Positions 17,888 to 27,110 are shown, counted from the stretch's first letter. The stretch: DNA of 64,000 bases from Devosia riboflavina (GCF_000743575.1 NZ_JQGC01000026.1:20403-84402), one strand, 5' to 3'. Made by a program: numbers and translations. The notes: a model not told the origin generated them from the letters alone.

Positions 17888-18145
17888 ATGCAAAACCGCG
17901 ACGATGACAAAGACTTCGACCGCAATCGCCAAGGCTCCCAGGGTGGGCAGCAATCTGGCCAGAACCAGCAGGGCCAGCAGGGTGGCCAGCAAAATCGCCA
18001 GGATAAGCGCGACGATGATATGGACCGTGATCGCAACCGCCAAGGCGGGGCCGGCGGCCAGCAGTCAGGTGGGGACCAGCAGGGCCGCCAGGGAAATGAT
18101 CAATCCCGTCAGGAAAATGACCTGAACAAACCCGATCGTCAGTAG
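17888..18145 (+). CDS. Low-complexity Gly/Gln/Asp/Arg-rich hydrophilic protein
   Basis: 85 residues built almost only from Q, G, D, R, N, S and K, with no hydrophobic core and no Cys, Trp, Tyr or Val. Two imprecise repeats each contain DRNRQG...GGQQSG...QQG. It is expected to be intrinsically disordered. ATG at 17888 follows GGAGGAGGAAC, a very strong ribosome site, and an exact EcfG promoter precedes it, so it should be abundant under stress. By composition it resembles hydrophilin-type or YciG-like stress proteins, but it lacks their KGG motif; function unknown. Confidence 0.8.
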   Translation: MQNRDDDKDFDRNRQGSQGGQQSGQNQQGQQGGQQNRQDKRDDDMDRDRNRQGGAGGQQSGGDQQGRQGNDQSRQENDLNKPDRQ

Positions 18146-18216
18146 TGCAATAATTCGCGGCGGCGGTTCGTCCGCCTCCGCCCACAGCTCGCGAGGGCGA
18201 ATTGGACGAAAAGCAT

Positions 18217-18765
18217 CTAGATCTGAATGATCTGCTGCCCTTTTGGCAGCGAAAATTCGCGGACCGCATCAACAAATCCATAGTTCACTGCCGCCACGGG
18301 CGCGATATAGATCTCGCTATGACGCCGGGCCGCGAGAACCTCTTCAGGGACCCTACTACGCTCACGCAGGATGTTGTCGGTGCGATCATCGTCCGCCAAC
18401 GCCGCATCCAGCGTTGATTGCAGGCGCCGGGCTGTCAGGCCCTCAGACTGTCCCATGGTTGTCGGATGGATCATGAACATGCCATGCGCAGAGCAGTATC
18501 GTTCTTGAGCCGCCAGAAACACGGAGACGGCGATCGAGCTCACTGAGCCGGTATTGTAAAGCACCAGATGCAGCGGCAGTGCCCGAATATGATTGTAGAG
18601 ATACACCCCGTCGGCGACGTAGCCACCATTCGAGCTGAAGGCCAGGTGAACTAGACCGACCCCGCTGTTAACCGCGGAGTTGAGAGCCCCTGCAAGCCGT
18701 CCCACGCCCGCTGGTTCGATAGGGCCAGTAAAGCCAAAATAGGCTGCGTCTTGCACGTCATCCAT
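18217..18765 (-). CDS. ClpP/SppA-fold serine peptidase-like protein
   Basis: 182 residues with the ClpP/crotonase-like fold. Candidate catalytic serine in NTGSVSSIAVSVFLAA, histidine in FMIHPTT about 25 residues later, and the ClpP-like tail IYIAPVAAVNYGFVDAV. It also has the SSNGGYVADGVYLYNHI helix-entry segment. Compared with true ClpP (about 195-210) it lacks the N-terminal loops used to bind ClpX/ClpA, so it is probably not the housekeeping subunit. It stands alone, next to stress-type genes. Substrate and partner unknown. Confidence 0.8.
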   Translation of the reverse strand: MDDVQDAAYFGFTGPIEPAGVGRLAGALNSAVNSGVGLVHLAFSSNGGYVADGVYLYNHIRALPLHLVLYNTGSVSSIAVSVFLAAQERYCSAHGMFMIHPTTMGQSEGLTARRLQSTLDAALADDDRTDNILRERSRVPEEVLAARRHSEIYIAPVAAVNYGFVDAVREFSLPKGQQIIQI

Positions 18766-18970
18766 GGTCTGTCCCTCGGTTCGCCGATTCAGCCTTCGGC
18801 GGTAGGTAGGCCAACGGCAGTTGCTAAAACCACAGCCTCCATCGGATACCGCTCAACGGCGACTATCCAGATGCCGGGATCGGCACAAGATTGCGACCGT
18901 CCAATCGGAAGGCCATGGCGCTTTGGCGGCGAACGCGTCCCGCGGCCAAAACGAGAAATTGGCTCCCAGG

Positions 18971-19237
18971 TCATTGTGAACTGCCCCGAAGTTTCTGCTC
19001 TCTCTCAGTATCGTCGAAGTCGAACGTAACGTGTGCGCGGAACACCTGACATTCCCGGTCGTCAAGAACGCGAATGGCAATATCAAGCGGGCCATCCTGT
19101 GGAATGGCTTCCGCTGCAATGCTCGCAATGGTCATGACGGCCTCCCGCCGGGCAGCGCCATCGTCAGGCAGGTCGACTCCGTCGGCGTCCTCTTTTATGT
19201 CGTCGTTGAGTGCTATTTCGAAGTAGAACCGTCGCAC
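18971..19237 (-). CDS. DUF6894 small protein
   Basis: 88 residues starting RRFYFEIALND, with DLPDDGAARREAV and a C-terminal beta strand (ECQVFRAHVTFDF), the pattern of DUF6894 proteins that are widespread in Hyphomicrobiales. GTG start at 19237 follows AGGGAGG. Just upstream on the minus strand GGAAC and CGTT occur with an 18-base spacer (19285-19259), one base longer than the EcfG norm. Function unknown. Confidence 0.8.
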   Translation of the reverse strand: MRRFYFEIALNDDIKEDADGVDLPDDGAARREAVMTIASIAAEAIPQDGPLDIAIRVLDDRECQVFRAHVTFDFDDTEREQKLRGSSQ

Positions 19238-19276
19238 TGAAGCCTCCCTTTTTCATGCAACGTTAGGTCTATGGCT

Positions 19277-20032
19277 TCAAGTTCCTTCACGAGTTGGCCA
19301 ATCCGTAGCCGGACCGACCACGGTATGTAGATAGCTTTCATCGAACATCCCAAGTTCGGCGAGCTCTCGCCAATGAAGTATGGTCACGCGACCACGTGCG
19401 AAATCGACCAGCCCCTGCGATCGCAGGTCCTGAAGAGTCCTGTTGGCGTGTACGGTCGAAGTTCCGAGCATATCGGCGATGTCGACCTGACTGATCGGGA
19501 GCGCGAAGGTATTTCCCTTGTTGAGCCCTACGAGCTGGGAGCGGACATAAAGTTCACAAAAGAGATGCGCCATGCGTACCGGCGCCTCTGCCTGACCAAG
19601 CATAAGCATCCACGATCGAAAGGCGGCCGCATCGATCAAGGTGTCCCGCCAGAAGAGGGCAGTCAGCCTCGATGACTGATCGAGAATGGTTTGGATGGAA
19701 AAATGCGAGATCAACGCTACCTCTGCAGGTGATGTCGCTACCAGGCTGTGATCCATCCTCGGCAAATAAAGGCTCTGGAGGTCAGGAATGTCTCCGGCCA
19801 TATGCAGCGAAAAAATCTGTCGGTCGCCGGTGATCAGGGTTTTGGATCGATGTACGTAACCTTTGAAGACAAGGCAGCAGGAACTGGAACTGGTTCCCTC
19901 AGCGACGATCTCCTCCCCCTTTGCGAAACGCTTGCGCCTGATGGGCAACGAAACGAGACGATCACGATCCTCCGAGCTGAGTTGGCCCACTCCGCTCAAG
20001 CGACGCACCATAAACTCGATCGCCTTGTCCAT
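19277..20032 (-). CDS. Crp/Fnr-family transcription regulator
   Basis: 251 residues: cyclic-nucleotide-binding-like beta barrel (about 20-135), dimer helix, and a C-terminal Crp-type winged helix with ISQVDIADMLGTSTVHANRT. No cysteine cluster of the FNR [4Fe-4S] type is present near the N-terminus, so oxygen sensing through that route is unlikely; SSSSCC at about 48-53 is in the barrel. ATG at 20032 follows GGAGG; an ATG 18 bases earlier does not. It faces a second regulator of the same family across a 341-base gap. Confidence 0.92.
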   Translation of the reverse strand: MDKAIEFMVRRLSGVGQLSSEDRDRLVSLPIRRKRFAKGEEIVAEGTSSSSCCLVFKGYVHRSKTLITGDRQIFSLHMAGDIPDLQSLYLPRMDHSLVATSPAEVALISHFSIQTILDQSSRLTALFWRDTLIDAAAFRSWMLMLGQAEAPVRMAHLFCELYVRSQLVGLNKGNTFALPISQVDIADMLGTSTVHANRTLQDLRSQGLVDFARGRVTILHWRELAELGMFDESYLHTVVGPATDWPTREGT

Positions 20033-20373
20033 GCGGACCTCCATCCTCAACTACGATCTGCACCGCCCCGGCCCGAGAGAAGTTACAGCGCAGTTCTGTT
20101 CACCCTCTTCTCGAAAGCCGTTCGGCTTGGGATTGTTCCCCTTGCAGCCGTGTATGCTGCAGAAGGACATCGCCGCCAGTGAAACGGCCGCTCAATCGCG
20201 GGCACCCGAATCTAGGGCGAGTCTAAAGTTTAGCGAGCCAAGGGCAGCGCGAAGCGCGCTTAGGACGTATGCAGGACCCCGGTCACGCTTCCTCCAAAGA
20301 TCGCAATTGACCGCATAAACGCGCATCCTGAGCGGGACTTAACTTATGTAAATGACACCGGGCGAGGCGGCTG
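20033..20373. other. Divergent regulatory region between two Crp/Fnr regulators
   Basis: 341 bases with no gene. Both regulators are transcribed away from it, so it carries both promoters. I did not find a convincing TTGAT-N4-ATCAA FNR box or TGTGA-type Crp box in it. Confidence 0.4.
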
Positions 20374-21126
20374 TTGCATGACGACATCCAGGAGCGTCGT
20401 CAGTTTACCGTGTCCATTGCAAGTTCAGTATTGTTTGCCGGCCTCCAGTTTCACGACGGTGACCGACTCTCGAATTTTGAGTTGATGAGCGGCCCGCAGC
20501 GGCTGTGCAGCAAGGGGCATTTCCTTAGCCACGAGGGCGAACCCAGGCCAGACCTTTACCTTCTACGCTCCGGCTGGCTGTGCTGCAGCATAACGACGCC
20601 GGCGGGCGATAGGCAGATCACGACGATTCATCTGCCCGGGGATCTCGTCGGAATGCCTAGCATTGCGCGAGAAGTGGCGGCGGAGACGATATCGGCTCTG
20701 ACCGACTGCGTCGTTGACATTATCCCGCTGGAAGCCTTTGCCGTGGCTTTCCGTCAGCACCCCCGGCTGGCGGCCCTGCTTTATATGTCAGCACAGGAGG
20801 AACGAGTGCGCCTCATCCATCAACTTACCCTCGTAGGCCGGGTCCATAGCGTCAAACGCATGGCGGCGTTTCTTCTTTCGATCTACCACCGTGTCCGAGT
20901 CAACGTTGCCGGCGTCGACGACAGTTTCGCTCTACCTCTCACACAACAGGATTTGGGCGACGCAACGGGTATGAGCGTCGTCCACGCCAATCGGGCGCTG
21001 CGAATTTTGCGTGAGCGTGGATATGCGTCCTTGCAAAAAGGTACTCTCACCGTTCACGACTATCCCGGCCTCGTTACATTCGCTGGGTCCCCGGCCGACA
21101 GCAAACGGTCGACTGCCTGGATTTGA
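20374..21126 (+). CDS. Crp/Fnr-family transcription regulator
   Basis: About 250 residues: N-terminal effector barrel with YLLRSGWLCCSI and ITTIHLPGDLVGMPSI, dimerisation helix, and C-terminal winged helix LTQQDLGDATGMSVVHANRAL. The frame begins with TTG at 20374 preceded by GAGG; a GTG 33 bases downstream is an alternative start. The helix-turn-helix is typical of the HTH_Crp_2 group, which includes many Hyphomicrobiales stress and microaerobic regulators. Effector unknown. Confidence 0.9.
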   Translation: MHDDIQERRQFTVSIASSVLFAGLQFHDGDRLSNFELMSGPQRLCSKGHFLSHEGEPRPDLYLLRSGWLCCSITTPAGDRQITTIHLPGDLVGMPSIAREVAAETISALTDCVVDIIPLEAFAVAFRQHPRLAALLYMSAQEERVRLIHQLTLVGRVHSVKRMAAFLLSIYHRVRVNVAGVDDSFALPLTQQDLGDATGMSVVHANRALRILRERGYASLQKGTLTVHDYPGLVTFAGSPADSKRSTAWI

Positions 21127-21252
21127 CGCACTCGATCGTGATCATCGGCTCATCACAGGGACGCTGTTCCTCCGAACCAAGCCCCGTCTGATGCGTTGCC
21201 CCCTCCCGGAACACGTTCCGCGTCAACCGTTGGTCTGGATCGGAGAGAACCA

Positions 21253-21645
21253 ATGTGTGGATTAAAGCCCTTGGTGTTTACGTGCGCAGTCTTCGTCGGC
21301 CTGTCGCTTCCGGTACTCGCTCAGGATGCGACTTTCGACCCAAACGGCACATTTGCGGACGAGTTCGGAACAACTTTCACCTTCGCGCTGTGCGGCGCCG
21401 GAACCGATCTCTGCGGGACTTTGGACATCCTAAAGGGAGAATCGGCAACGGAAGAAAATCTTGCCTATGTCGGGTCCGTGGTCATGCAAGCCCAGCAGAC
21501 CGAGGCCAATACATGGAAGGGTACCCTTCAGGCTGGCGATCTCAGCGCAGAGGCAACTGTCAGGCAAACCAGTCCGGACACGATCGACATAGAAGGGTGT
21601 CGAGGAGGACTGCTTTGCCAAACCTTGACCTACACTCGCCAATAG
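21253..21645 (+). CDS. Secreted DUF2147-like protein
   Basis: 130 residues with a signal peptide (LVFTCAVFVGLSLPVLAQ, cleavage expected after LAQ). The mature part has DPNGTF near the start, LCGTLDIL, and a C-terminal GCRGGLLCQTLTYTR, matching the plan of DUF2147 periplasmic proteins (lipocalin-like beta sheet, paired cysteines). ATG at 21253 follows GGAGAG. A GGAAC-N15-CGTT element (21208-21231) lies 22 bases upstream, one base short of the EcfG spacing. Function unknown. Confidence 0.75.
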   Translation: MCGLKPLVFTCAVFVGLSLPVLAQDATFDPNGTFADEFGTTFTFALCGAGTDLCGTLDILKGESATEENLAYVGSVVMQAQQTEANTWKGTLQAGDLSAEATVRQTSPDTIDIEGCRGGLLCQTLTYTRQ

Positions 21646-21729
21646 TGACGCGCCGGATTGGGCGAATAACATTTGTTAAGGAGAGCGGAGTTCCCGCTTG
21701 CTAAGCCTCCGGTCCAACCAGAGGAACAA

Positions 21730-21954
21730 ATGCCCCAATTTCGTGTCATTGATCTTCGTTCGCAAATGGTAGAGCCGGAATACCTCGTAGACGCCCGGTC
21801 TCCCGAAGACGCCGCCCAGCAGAGCCTGGGCGAAAAGGGGATAAGAGGTGGCCAGAACCGTGCGCGGCTGCTTTGCCGTGTTTACTGGATCGACAGCGAG
21901 GGCGCCACCAACATGGTCAGGCTCTATCGTCCCCTTTGGGGCGCCTCAAGTTAA
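21730..21954 (+). CDS. Hypothetical small protein
   Basis: 74 residues, no membrane segment. It begins MPQFRVIDLRSQMVEPEYLVDA and carries SPEDAAQQSLGEKGIRGG and a strand-like LLCRVYWIDSEGATNMVRLYR, so a small alpha/beta fold is likely. ATG at 21730 follows AGAGGA. No family recognised. It may be co-transcribed with the secreted protein 84 bases upstream. Confidence 0.65.
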   Translation: MPQFRVIDLRSQMVEPEYLVDARSPEDAAQQSLGEKGIRGGQNRARLLCRVYWIDSEGATNMVRLYRPLWGASS

Positions 21955-22256
21955 AGCGAAGGCCAGAGATCAGCAGTATCCACTATACGCTCTTCGGAAT
22001 GTCGATGAATAAACTGCGAGCGCGTGACGAACGCTGGATGAGGCGAAATTACAGATCGAGATTTTTATAGCACCTCAGATACCGACGAGGACGAGGATGT
22101 GGCGCCGATGCCGAGGCTCTGATTGACGTTCGGCACTATCGCGGCTGCTACGGTGTCCCGAGATGCCGAATTGATAAATACCGCGTACGACTAACGCGAG
22201 GGGTGGCCTTAAGACTCGGCTCTAGCCTACCGGCTCTGTCATATGGCTGAAGATGA
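21955..22256. other. Gene-free stretch
   Basis: 302 bases with nothing recognised on either strand. It lies between the small hypothetical gene and the 3' end of the MliC-like gene, which is convergent to it. Confidence 0.35.
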
Positions 22257-22529
22257 TCAAGCATCGGAGCACGGGGAGGGCATCGCTCGGCCAAGGGCCC
22301 ATGAAAGCTGCCCTTGCACAATCATCAGCGTGAACTGACCATTCGAAAAACTGGTTCCCTCAGGGCCCATCGAGGGCAGCGACACCTCTGCCGCGTCGTT
22401 GACTGACACGGAAGCGCTCTCACCGAGAAGCCGTACCGCAAGACGGGTGCCGTCGTCGCATATGTAGTTACTGACGGGATATGGATTGGTACGATATCCC
22501 TCTTCAAAGCCATTTTTGCTCTCCGCCAT
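22257..22529 (-). CDS. MliC-like (membrane-bound lysozyme inhibitor) domain protein, no signal peptide seen
   Basis: 90 residues. SNYICDDGTRLAVRLLGESA, VNDAAEVSLPSM, FSNGQFTLMI and the GQLSWALGRAMPSPC end match the MliC/PliC fold, in which a Y-x-C-x-D-G start and a final G-R-x-x-x-x-x-C are conserved and the two cysteines form a disulfide. Proteins of this family are periplasmic and need an export signal; here only about 20 polar residues precede the domain. The N-terminal part is therefore probably lost or a start lies in a disrupted frame. It could be a pseudogene. Confidence 0.6.
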   Translation of the reverse strand: MAESKNGFEEGYRTNPYPVSNYICDDGTRLAVRLLGESASVSVNDAAEVSLPSMGPEGTSFSNGQFTLMIVQGQLSWALGRAMPSPCSDA

Positions 22530-22683
22530 GCACAAAGCCAACCTTCGGTGTGGCTAGCATAGTGGGCGAAGCCGCGATGTGTATTTGGCCCAGCGTCCCG
22601 ACGCTGGGCAGGGTGTCCCATTTATCCGCCGGGTGGGTCACAGATCCCATATGTCGATGTTGATTTGCTACCAACAGGATAGT

Positions 22684-23319
22684 TTATGCGGCCAGAAACC
22701 GACTGAGCGGGTCGCGTTGGCGGACTTGGCCGACACCCTGCTCGCCGATATTCGCCTGATAGGCAAACCGGGCATTGGCGGTCTGAGACATCGGCGTATC
22801 GAAACTAAGATCGATGAGGAGTTCTGGGCCTGATTTAACCGGCGCACTGATCTGAAATGCGTTACTGGCCGCCAGCTGCTTCCGATAGGCGGGTCAGCCG
22901 TTTCCGATCGCAGAACGCACCGCCAGACCAAGTCCCAGCTTGGCCGCCATATCTTCGACATCGATACGAATTTCAGACCGTAGACCGACTGTGGCGGTGG
23001 CCACAACTCCGCTCGATTGCACTACCGTCTAGCAACAGAGACGACCTGATCTCAGCGAAGTCTGTGGACGCCAGATATGCATGGGACAACTCCAAATAGG
23101 CTTCTTCTGAGCTGGGACATCGAGGAATTTGAAGGCGAGCTCTCCTTGCGTGGCCGTGTAAGCCGGAGAACTGGTATTGAACTGCCCCGGAATGTCGAAA
23201 GTTCGCTTGCTAGAAATGTCGTAAAGGCCCATCAGCGTTGCGCTGCGCAGTGCGAGAGAATTGCCATCGAGAACGCGGTAGATACCTGCATGAGCCCCAT
23301 TCGCTGTCAGCCTCGACAT
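22684..23319 (-). pseudogene. Decayed gene for a beta-rich secreted or outer-membrane-like protein
   Basis: Minus-strand coding text runs for about 210 codons but needs at least two frame changes (near 23100, after LAFKFLDVPAQ, and near 23010, after LLLDGSAIERS) and contains an in-frame TGA after RSAIGNG. Recognisable pieces are GIYRVLDGNSLALRSATL, GLYDISSKRTFDIPGQ, LELSHAYLASTDFAEIRSS, ATVGLRSEIRIDVEDM, and a final RQRDPLSRFLAA then TAA. The alternating strands suggest a barrel or beta-helix, perhaps autotransporter-like; I cannot name the family. Upstream the frame extends without a start to about 23350. Confidence 0.55.
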
Positions 23320-23434
23320 CAGTCGCGCACTGCCTTGCTGCGCCGCAAAGCACTGTCATTCCTCCCCTACAGACCCGCTTTGCGATGGCCTAAATCAGAC
23401 GTCGACCTAAGCGTCATCGGGTAATACTTTGACC

Positions 23435-24118
23435 TCATATGTGGTCGCGCCAAGCCTGCAGTGACTGGCCCATGCTTCTGGGTGTCTCACCGGTAACGAT
23501 AGCCCCCAGGAGTGGGGCCGCAAGTCCTACGGCCTTAAGCCGAAGGCCATCTTGTGGTGTGAGCTTGAGCTGGCTGGGAACGATCACCGGAACATCGACC
23601 GCTGCAGCGATCTCGGCATAGCGGGCGAGGTCGGCATCGGTCATCGACGTGCGATAGCGCCCGAATTCCATGATCGAGGCCTCGATGATGCAGCCGGGAA
23701 CGGCCGCAATCTCGGCTATGTCCTCGGGCGTGCTGGTTGAGGAGAGGGCAGGCATGGGGCGGAGGCGCGACTGCAGCAGGTGGGGCCGCATGTGGTCGAT
23801 ATAGACATTGAAGCCTTCGAAGCCGAGATCGGCCAGGGCGTCCATTTCAGACGCGGTGGGCACGGTTTCCTGGCCGGCCATGACGAGGAGCGGGCAGCCG
23901 AGTTTGGCCAGTTGTTCGAAGAAGGGGCGTTCTTGCTCGAAGGTGCCGAAGGTGGTGCCGGTGGCGCGGTGGTAGGCGTTGAGGTGAGTCTTCAGGGCGA
24001 AGGCGCCGCCGTCGAGGGCGGCTTTGGCGAGGTCGAGATCGTGCCGGGCCAGGGAGACGATGATTGGGTATGCGCCTGAGGTAAGAGCTTGATAGAACTT
24101 GGTTTCTGGGTAGGTCAT
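23435..24118 (-). CDS. Putative (beta/alpha)8-barrel enzyme of a sugar operon
   Basis: 227 residues, last gene of a LacI-controlled sugar ABC operon. The order of short strands ([56 protein letters not shown]) alternating with helices fits a TIM barrel, and the final GAIVTGETP looks like a phosphate-binding loop as in NanE-type epimerases or KDPG-type aldolases. No family is certain. Its ATG overlaps the stop of the ATPase gene by 4 bases (ATGA). It probably acts on the imported sugar or its phosphate. Confidence 0.75.
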   Translation of the reverse strand: MTYPETKFYQALTSGAYPIIVSLARHDLDLAKAALDGGAFALKTHLNAYHRATGTTFGTFEQERPFFEQLAKLGCPLLVMAGQETVPTASEMDALADLGFEGFNVYIDHMRPHLLQSRLRPMPALSSTSTPEDIAEIAAVPGCIIEASIMEFGRYRTSMTDADLARYAEIAAAVDVPVIVPSQLKLTPQDGLRLKAVGLAAPLLGAIVTGETPRSMGQSLQAWRDHI

Positions 24119-25161
24119 TCGATGCGGAGGCCCGTTGAGGCGTCGAAGAGGTGGATGGCGTTGAGGTCCGGGCGAATGTGGATTGTCTCGCCTGGGCGGG
24201 CGGCGATGCGCTCGCGGAAGACGCCGGTGATGGTGTGATCGCCGAGGGTCATGGTGACCTGGGTTTCGGAGCCCATGGGTTCGATGAGGGTGATTTTTGC
24301 GGGCAGTCCATCGGCGGCGAGGGTCAGGTTCTCGGGACGGATTCCGTAGGTTGCCTTGGTGCCGAGAGGAGCCGAATTGGTTAGCGGCAAGGTAACACCG
24401 AGAGCAACCAATCCCTCGTTTGTGACAATGCCCTCGATAAAGTTCATTGCAGGCGAGCCGATGAAGCCGGCGACGAAAAGGTTGGCGGGGCGATCATAGA
24501 GGTCGAGCGGGGCGCCGACCTGTTCGACCTTGCCGCCATTCATCACGACGATGCGGTCGGCCATGGTCATGGCTTCGACCTGATCATGGGTGACGTAGAC
24601 GGTGGTGACGCCGAGGCGCTGGTGGAGGCCCTTGATCTCGCCGCGCATGACGACGCGGAGTTTGGCGTCGAGGTTGGATAGCGGCTCGTCGAATAGGAAG
24701 ACCTGCGGGTTGCGGACGATGGCGCGGCCCATGGCGACGCGCTGGCGCTGGCCGCCGGAGAGCTGGCGAGGATAGCGATCGAGGAGATGGGTGAGGCCTA
24801 GAATGCCGGCCGCCCATTGGACGCGTTCGGCGATTTCGGCTTTAGAGCCGCCGCGGTGTTCGAGCGAGAAGCCCATATTGGTGGCGACGGTCATGTGCGG
24901 ATAGAGCGCATAGTTCTGGAAGACCATGGCGATGTCGCGGTCTTTGGGCTCGAGGTCATTGACCACGCGTCCACCGATTTCGATGGCGCCACCGGTAATG
25001 GTTTCGAGACCAGCAATCATGCGCAGCAGGGTGGACTTGCCGCAGCCGGAGGGGCCGACGAGGACGACGAATTCGCCATCGGCAATGTCTATGTCGATGC
25101 CATGCAGCACGGATGTGGCGCCATAGCTCTTGGTGACGGATTTGAGGGTAACGGGAGCCAT
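24115..25161 (-). CDS. Sugar ABC transporter ATPase (UgpC/MsmK type)
   Basis: 348 residues. Walker [11 protein letters not shown]-loop [12 protein letters not shown], signature [14 protein letters not shown], Walker [17 protein letters not shown] and switch [10 protein letters not shown], then a C-terminal TOBE/MalK-like regulatory domain (about 240-345). This is the CUT1 type that powers mono- and oligosaccharide import. It overlaps the downstream barrel gene by 4 bases and lies 4 bases after the inner permease gene. Confidence 0.96.
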   Translation of the reverse strand: MAPVTLKSVTKSYGATSVLHGIDIDIADGEFVVLVGPSGCGKSTLLRMIAGLETITGGAIEIGGRVVNDLEPKDRDIAMVFQNYALYPHMTVATNMGFSLEHRGGSKAEIAERVQWAAGILGLTHLLDRYPRQLSGGQRQRVAMGRAIVRNPQVFLFDEPLSNLDAKLRVVMRGEIKGLHQRLGVTTVYVTHDQVEAMTMADRIVVMNGGKVEQVGAPLDLYDRPANLFVAGFIGSPAMNFIEGIVTNEGLVALGVTLPLTNSAPLGTKATYGIRPENLTLAADGLPAKITLIEPMGSETQVTMTLGDHTITGVFRERIAARPGETIHIRPDLNAIHLFDASTGLRIE

Positions 25162-25165
25162 GAGG

Positions 25166-26008
25166 TCAGCCTTTCAGCCCGGTATGGGCGAGCCCTTCGA
25201 CGAACTGCTTCTGCGCCACAATGAAGACCAGCAGGACGGGAATGGCGGTCATGGTGGCAGCGGCGAGCTGGATGTTCCACATGGCCCCGCCATAGGCGTC
25301 GGTGAACTGGGTAAGGGCCTGGGGCAGGGTGAACATCTGGGTCGAGGAGAGGAATACGATGGGTTCGAGATAGAGATTCCACGAGTGGAGGAAGGTGAAG
25401 ATGGCCACGGCGCCGAGGGCTGGCTTGGCCAGCGGCAGGGCGATGGTCCAGAAGATCTTGAACCGGCCGAGGCCATCGACGCGGGCAGCTTCCTCGAGCT
25501 CATTGGGGAGCGCGATGAAAAACTGGCGCATGACGAAGGTGGCAAAGACCGAGGGCGCGCCGAAGATGGGCACGAGGATCAGCGGCCAATGGGTGTTGAT
25601 CATGCCCCAGCCGAGAAAGATCTGGAACAGGGGGACGATGGTGACTTCGGAGGGGATCAGGAGGCCCAAGAGCACGACCATGAAGATGGCATTGCTGAAA
25701 GGGAATTTGATCCGCGCGAAGGCGTAGCCGGCCATGGAGGAGATGACCATTGTGCCCGCGGTGACGAGGGCGGCGATATAGGCCGAGTTCCAGTATTGCC
25801 GGGCGAAAGGCTGTAGTTCGAAGACCCGCGCATAGGTCGTAAGGTCGAAGCGGCGTGGCCAGAGGTCCGGCGGGAAGGCGAAGATGTCGCTGATCGGTTT
25901 GACCGAGGAGGTGATCATCCACCAGGTGGGGAAGACGAAGGGGATGAGCAGCACGCACATCAGCCCATAGAGGGCAGTCTTCATGCGGGGGCTGAGATCA
26001 GTTTTCAT
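25166..26008 (-). CDS. Carbohydrate ABC transporter permease (MalG-like)
   Basis: 280 residues, six membrane helices. The cytoplasmic coupling loop reads [27 protein letters not shown], that is EAA-x3-G-x9-I-x-LP, diagnostic for binding-protein-dependent permeases. The ATG at 26008 overlaps the preceding permease gene by 11 bases. A longer frame upstream lies inside that gene and is not expected to be used. Confidence 0.95.
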   Translation of the reverse strand: MKTDLSPRMKTALYGLMCVLLIPFVFPTWWMITSSVKPISDIFAFPPDLWPRRFDLTTYARVFELQPFARQYWNSAYIAALVTAGTMVISSMAGYAFARIKFPFSNAIFMVVLLGLLIPSEVTIVPLFQIFLGWGMINTHWPLILVPIFGAPSVFATFVMRQFFIALPNELEEAARVDGLGRFKIFWTIALPLAKPALGAVAIFTFLHSWNLYLEPIVFLSSTQMFTLPQALTQFTDAYGGAMWNIQLAAATMTAIPVLLVFIVAQKQFVEGLAHTGLKG

Positions 26009-26915
26009 AGAAGACGATCCGCTTGCGCAGCTGCCACTGGGCGAAAGTAAGCAGCGCGACGATGACGAAGAGCAGGATCGACAGGGTCGAGCCATAGCCG
26101 AAGAAGTGGAACTGGAAGGCCTGCTGGTAGAGGTAATAGACCAGCACGGTGGTGGTCATGCCGGGGCCGCCCTGGGTGAGGACGGCGATCTGGGCGAAGA
26201 CCTGCAAAGAGCCGACGATGGTGATGATCGAGGTGAGCAGGATCGTGGGCGAGATCAGCGGCAGGGTGATGCGGCGGAACTGCTTGAACGCACCGGTGCC
26301 ATCGACCCGCGCGGCCTCGTAGAGCTCCTTGGGCACGCCCTGAAGGGCAGCGAGGAACAGGATCATGTTGAGCCCAACATTCTTGAAGACCTGCACGACG
26401 ACGACGGAGATCATGGCCGTGGTGGGGGTGCGGAGCCAATTGGGGCCTTCGATGCCGAGCATGGCCAGCATGCCGTTGATGCCGCCATTGTTCTGGAGAA
26501 GGAAGCTCCAGACGATGGTCCAGGCGACGAGGGAAACGACGACCGGCGAGAAGAACAGGGTGCGGAAGACGACCATGCCTTTGAGCTTCTGGTCGAGGAG
26601 GACGGCAAGAAGGAGGGCCAGCGACATGTTGAGGATGACGAGGCCAGCCGAGAAGATGGCGGAGGCGACGAGCACCTGTGGCAGGTTCGGGTCGGCCAGC
26701 AGCATCTGGTAATTGGCGGCGCCGACGAAATTGAAGCTGGCAGCCAGCACGTTCCACTCGTGGAGGGAATACCAGAAGACGAGACCGAGCGGCACGAGCA
26801 CGAAGATGATGATGCCGATGAGCTGGGGCGCGATGAAGATATAGCCTGCCGCCGCGTCGCGCCGGGCGATGGTCCAGAAGGGGCGTTTTTGGTTAGGCGA
26901 GGCCGAGGCACTCAT
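25998..26915 (-). CDS. Carbohydrate ABC transporter permease (MalF-like)
   Basis: 305 residues, six predicted helices after a short cytoplasmic N-terminus. EAA loop: ELYEAARVDGTGAFKQFRRITLP. The ATG at 26915 is preceded by GAAGGA; an upstream in-frame ATG at 26969 lacks one. It is separated from the binding-protein gene by a REP-like double palindrome, which may lower its expression relative to that gene. Confidence 0.95.
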   Translation of the reverse strand: MSASASPNQKRPFWTIARRDAAAGYIFIAPQLIGIIIFVLVPLGLVFWYSLHEWNVLAASFNFVGAANYQMLLADPNLPQVLVASAIFSAGLVILNMSLALLLAVLLDQKLKGMVVFRTLFFSPVVVSLVAWTIVWSFLLQNNGGINGMLAMLGIEGPNWLRTPTTAMISVVVVQVFKNVGLNMILFLAALQGVPKELYEAARVDGTGAFKQFRRITLPLISPTILLTSIITIVGSLQVFAQIAVLTQGGPGMTTTVLVYYLYQQAFQFHFFGYGSTLSILLFVIVALLTFAQWQLRKRIVFYEN

Positions 26916-26976
26916 AGGTTCGGTTCCTTCGTCGCTCCCACCGTCGGTAGGCGGACGCTTTGCATTCAATTTCCCG

Positions 26977-27069
26977 GTGCTGTCCTCGGGCTTGACCCGA
27001 GGACCTGCTTGGGCGCCGCACCACTGCGGGTTTGGCGAGTGGCCCTCGGGTCAAGCCCGAGGGCAGCAC
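26977..27069. repeat. REP-like double palindromic element
   Basis: Two 26-base arms (26977-27002 and 27044-27069) are inverted copies of each other with one mismatch. Each arm is itself a hairpin, CCTCGGG-CTTGA-CCCGAGG. It lies between the binding-protein gene and the first permease gene of the ABC operon, the classical position of REP elements that stabilise upstream mRNA and attenuate downstream expression. Confidence 0.85.
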
Positions 27070-27110
27070 GGTGTTTTGGATTGCTCCGGAGTCCCCCCAG
27101 GGGGATCGGA

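Noticed and set aside
19259..19285. EcfG-like promoter upstream of DUF6894
   Set aside because: GGAAC and CGTT are both present but with an 18-base spacer. Kept as a note only, not as a promoter call.
20378..20380. ATG near the start of the second Crp/Fnr gene
   Set aside because: It is in another frame; the Crp/Fnr frame starts with TTG at 20374 or a later GTG.
21208..21231. EcfG-like promoter upstream of the DUF2147-like gene
   Set aside because: Spacer is 15 bases instead of 16-17. Plausible but below the standard used for the four called promoters.
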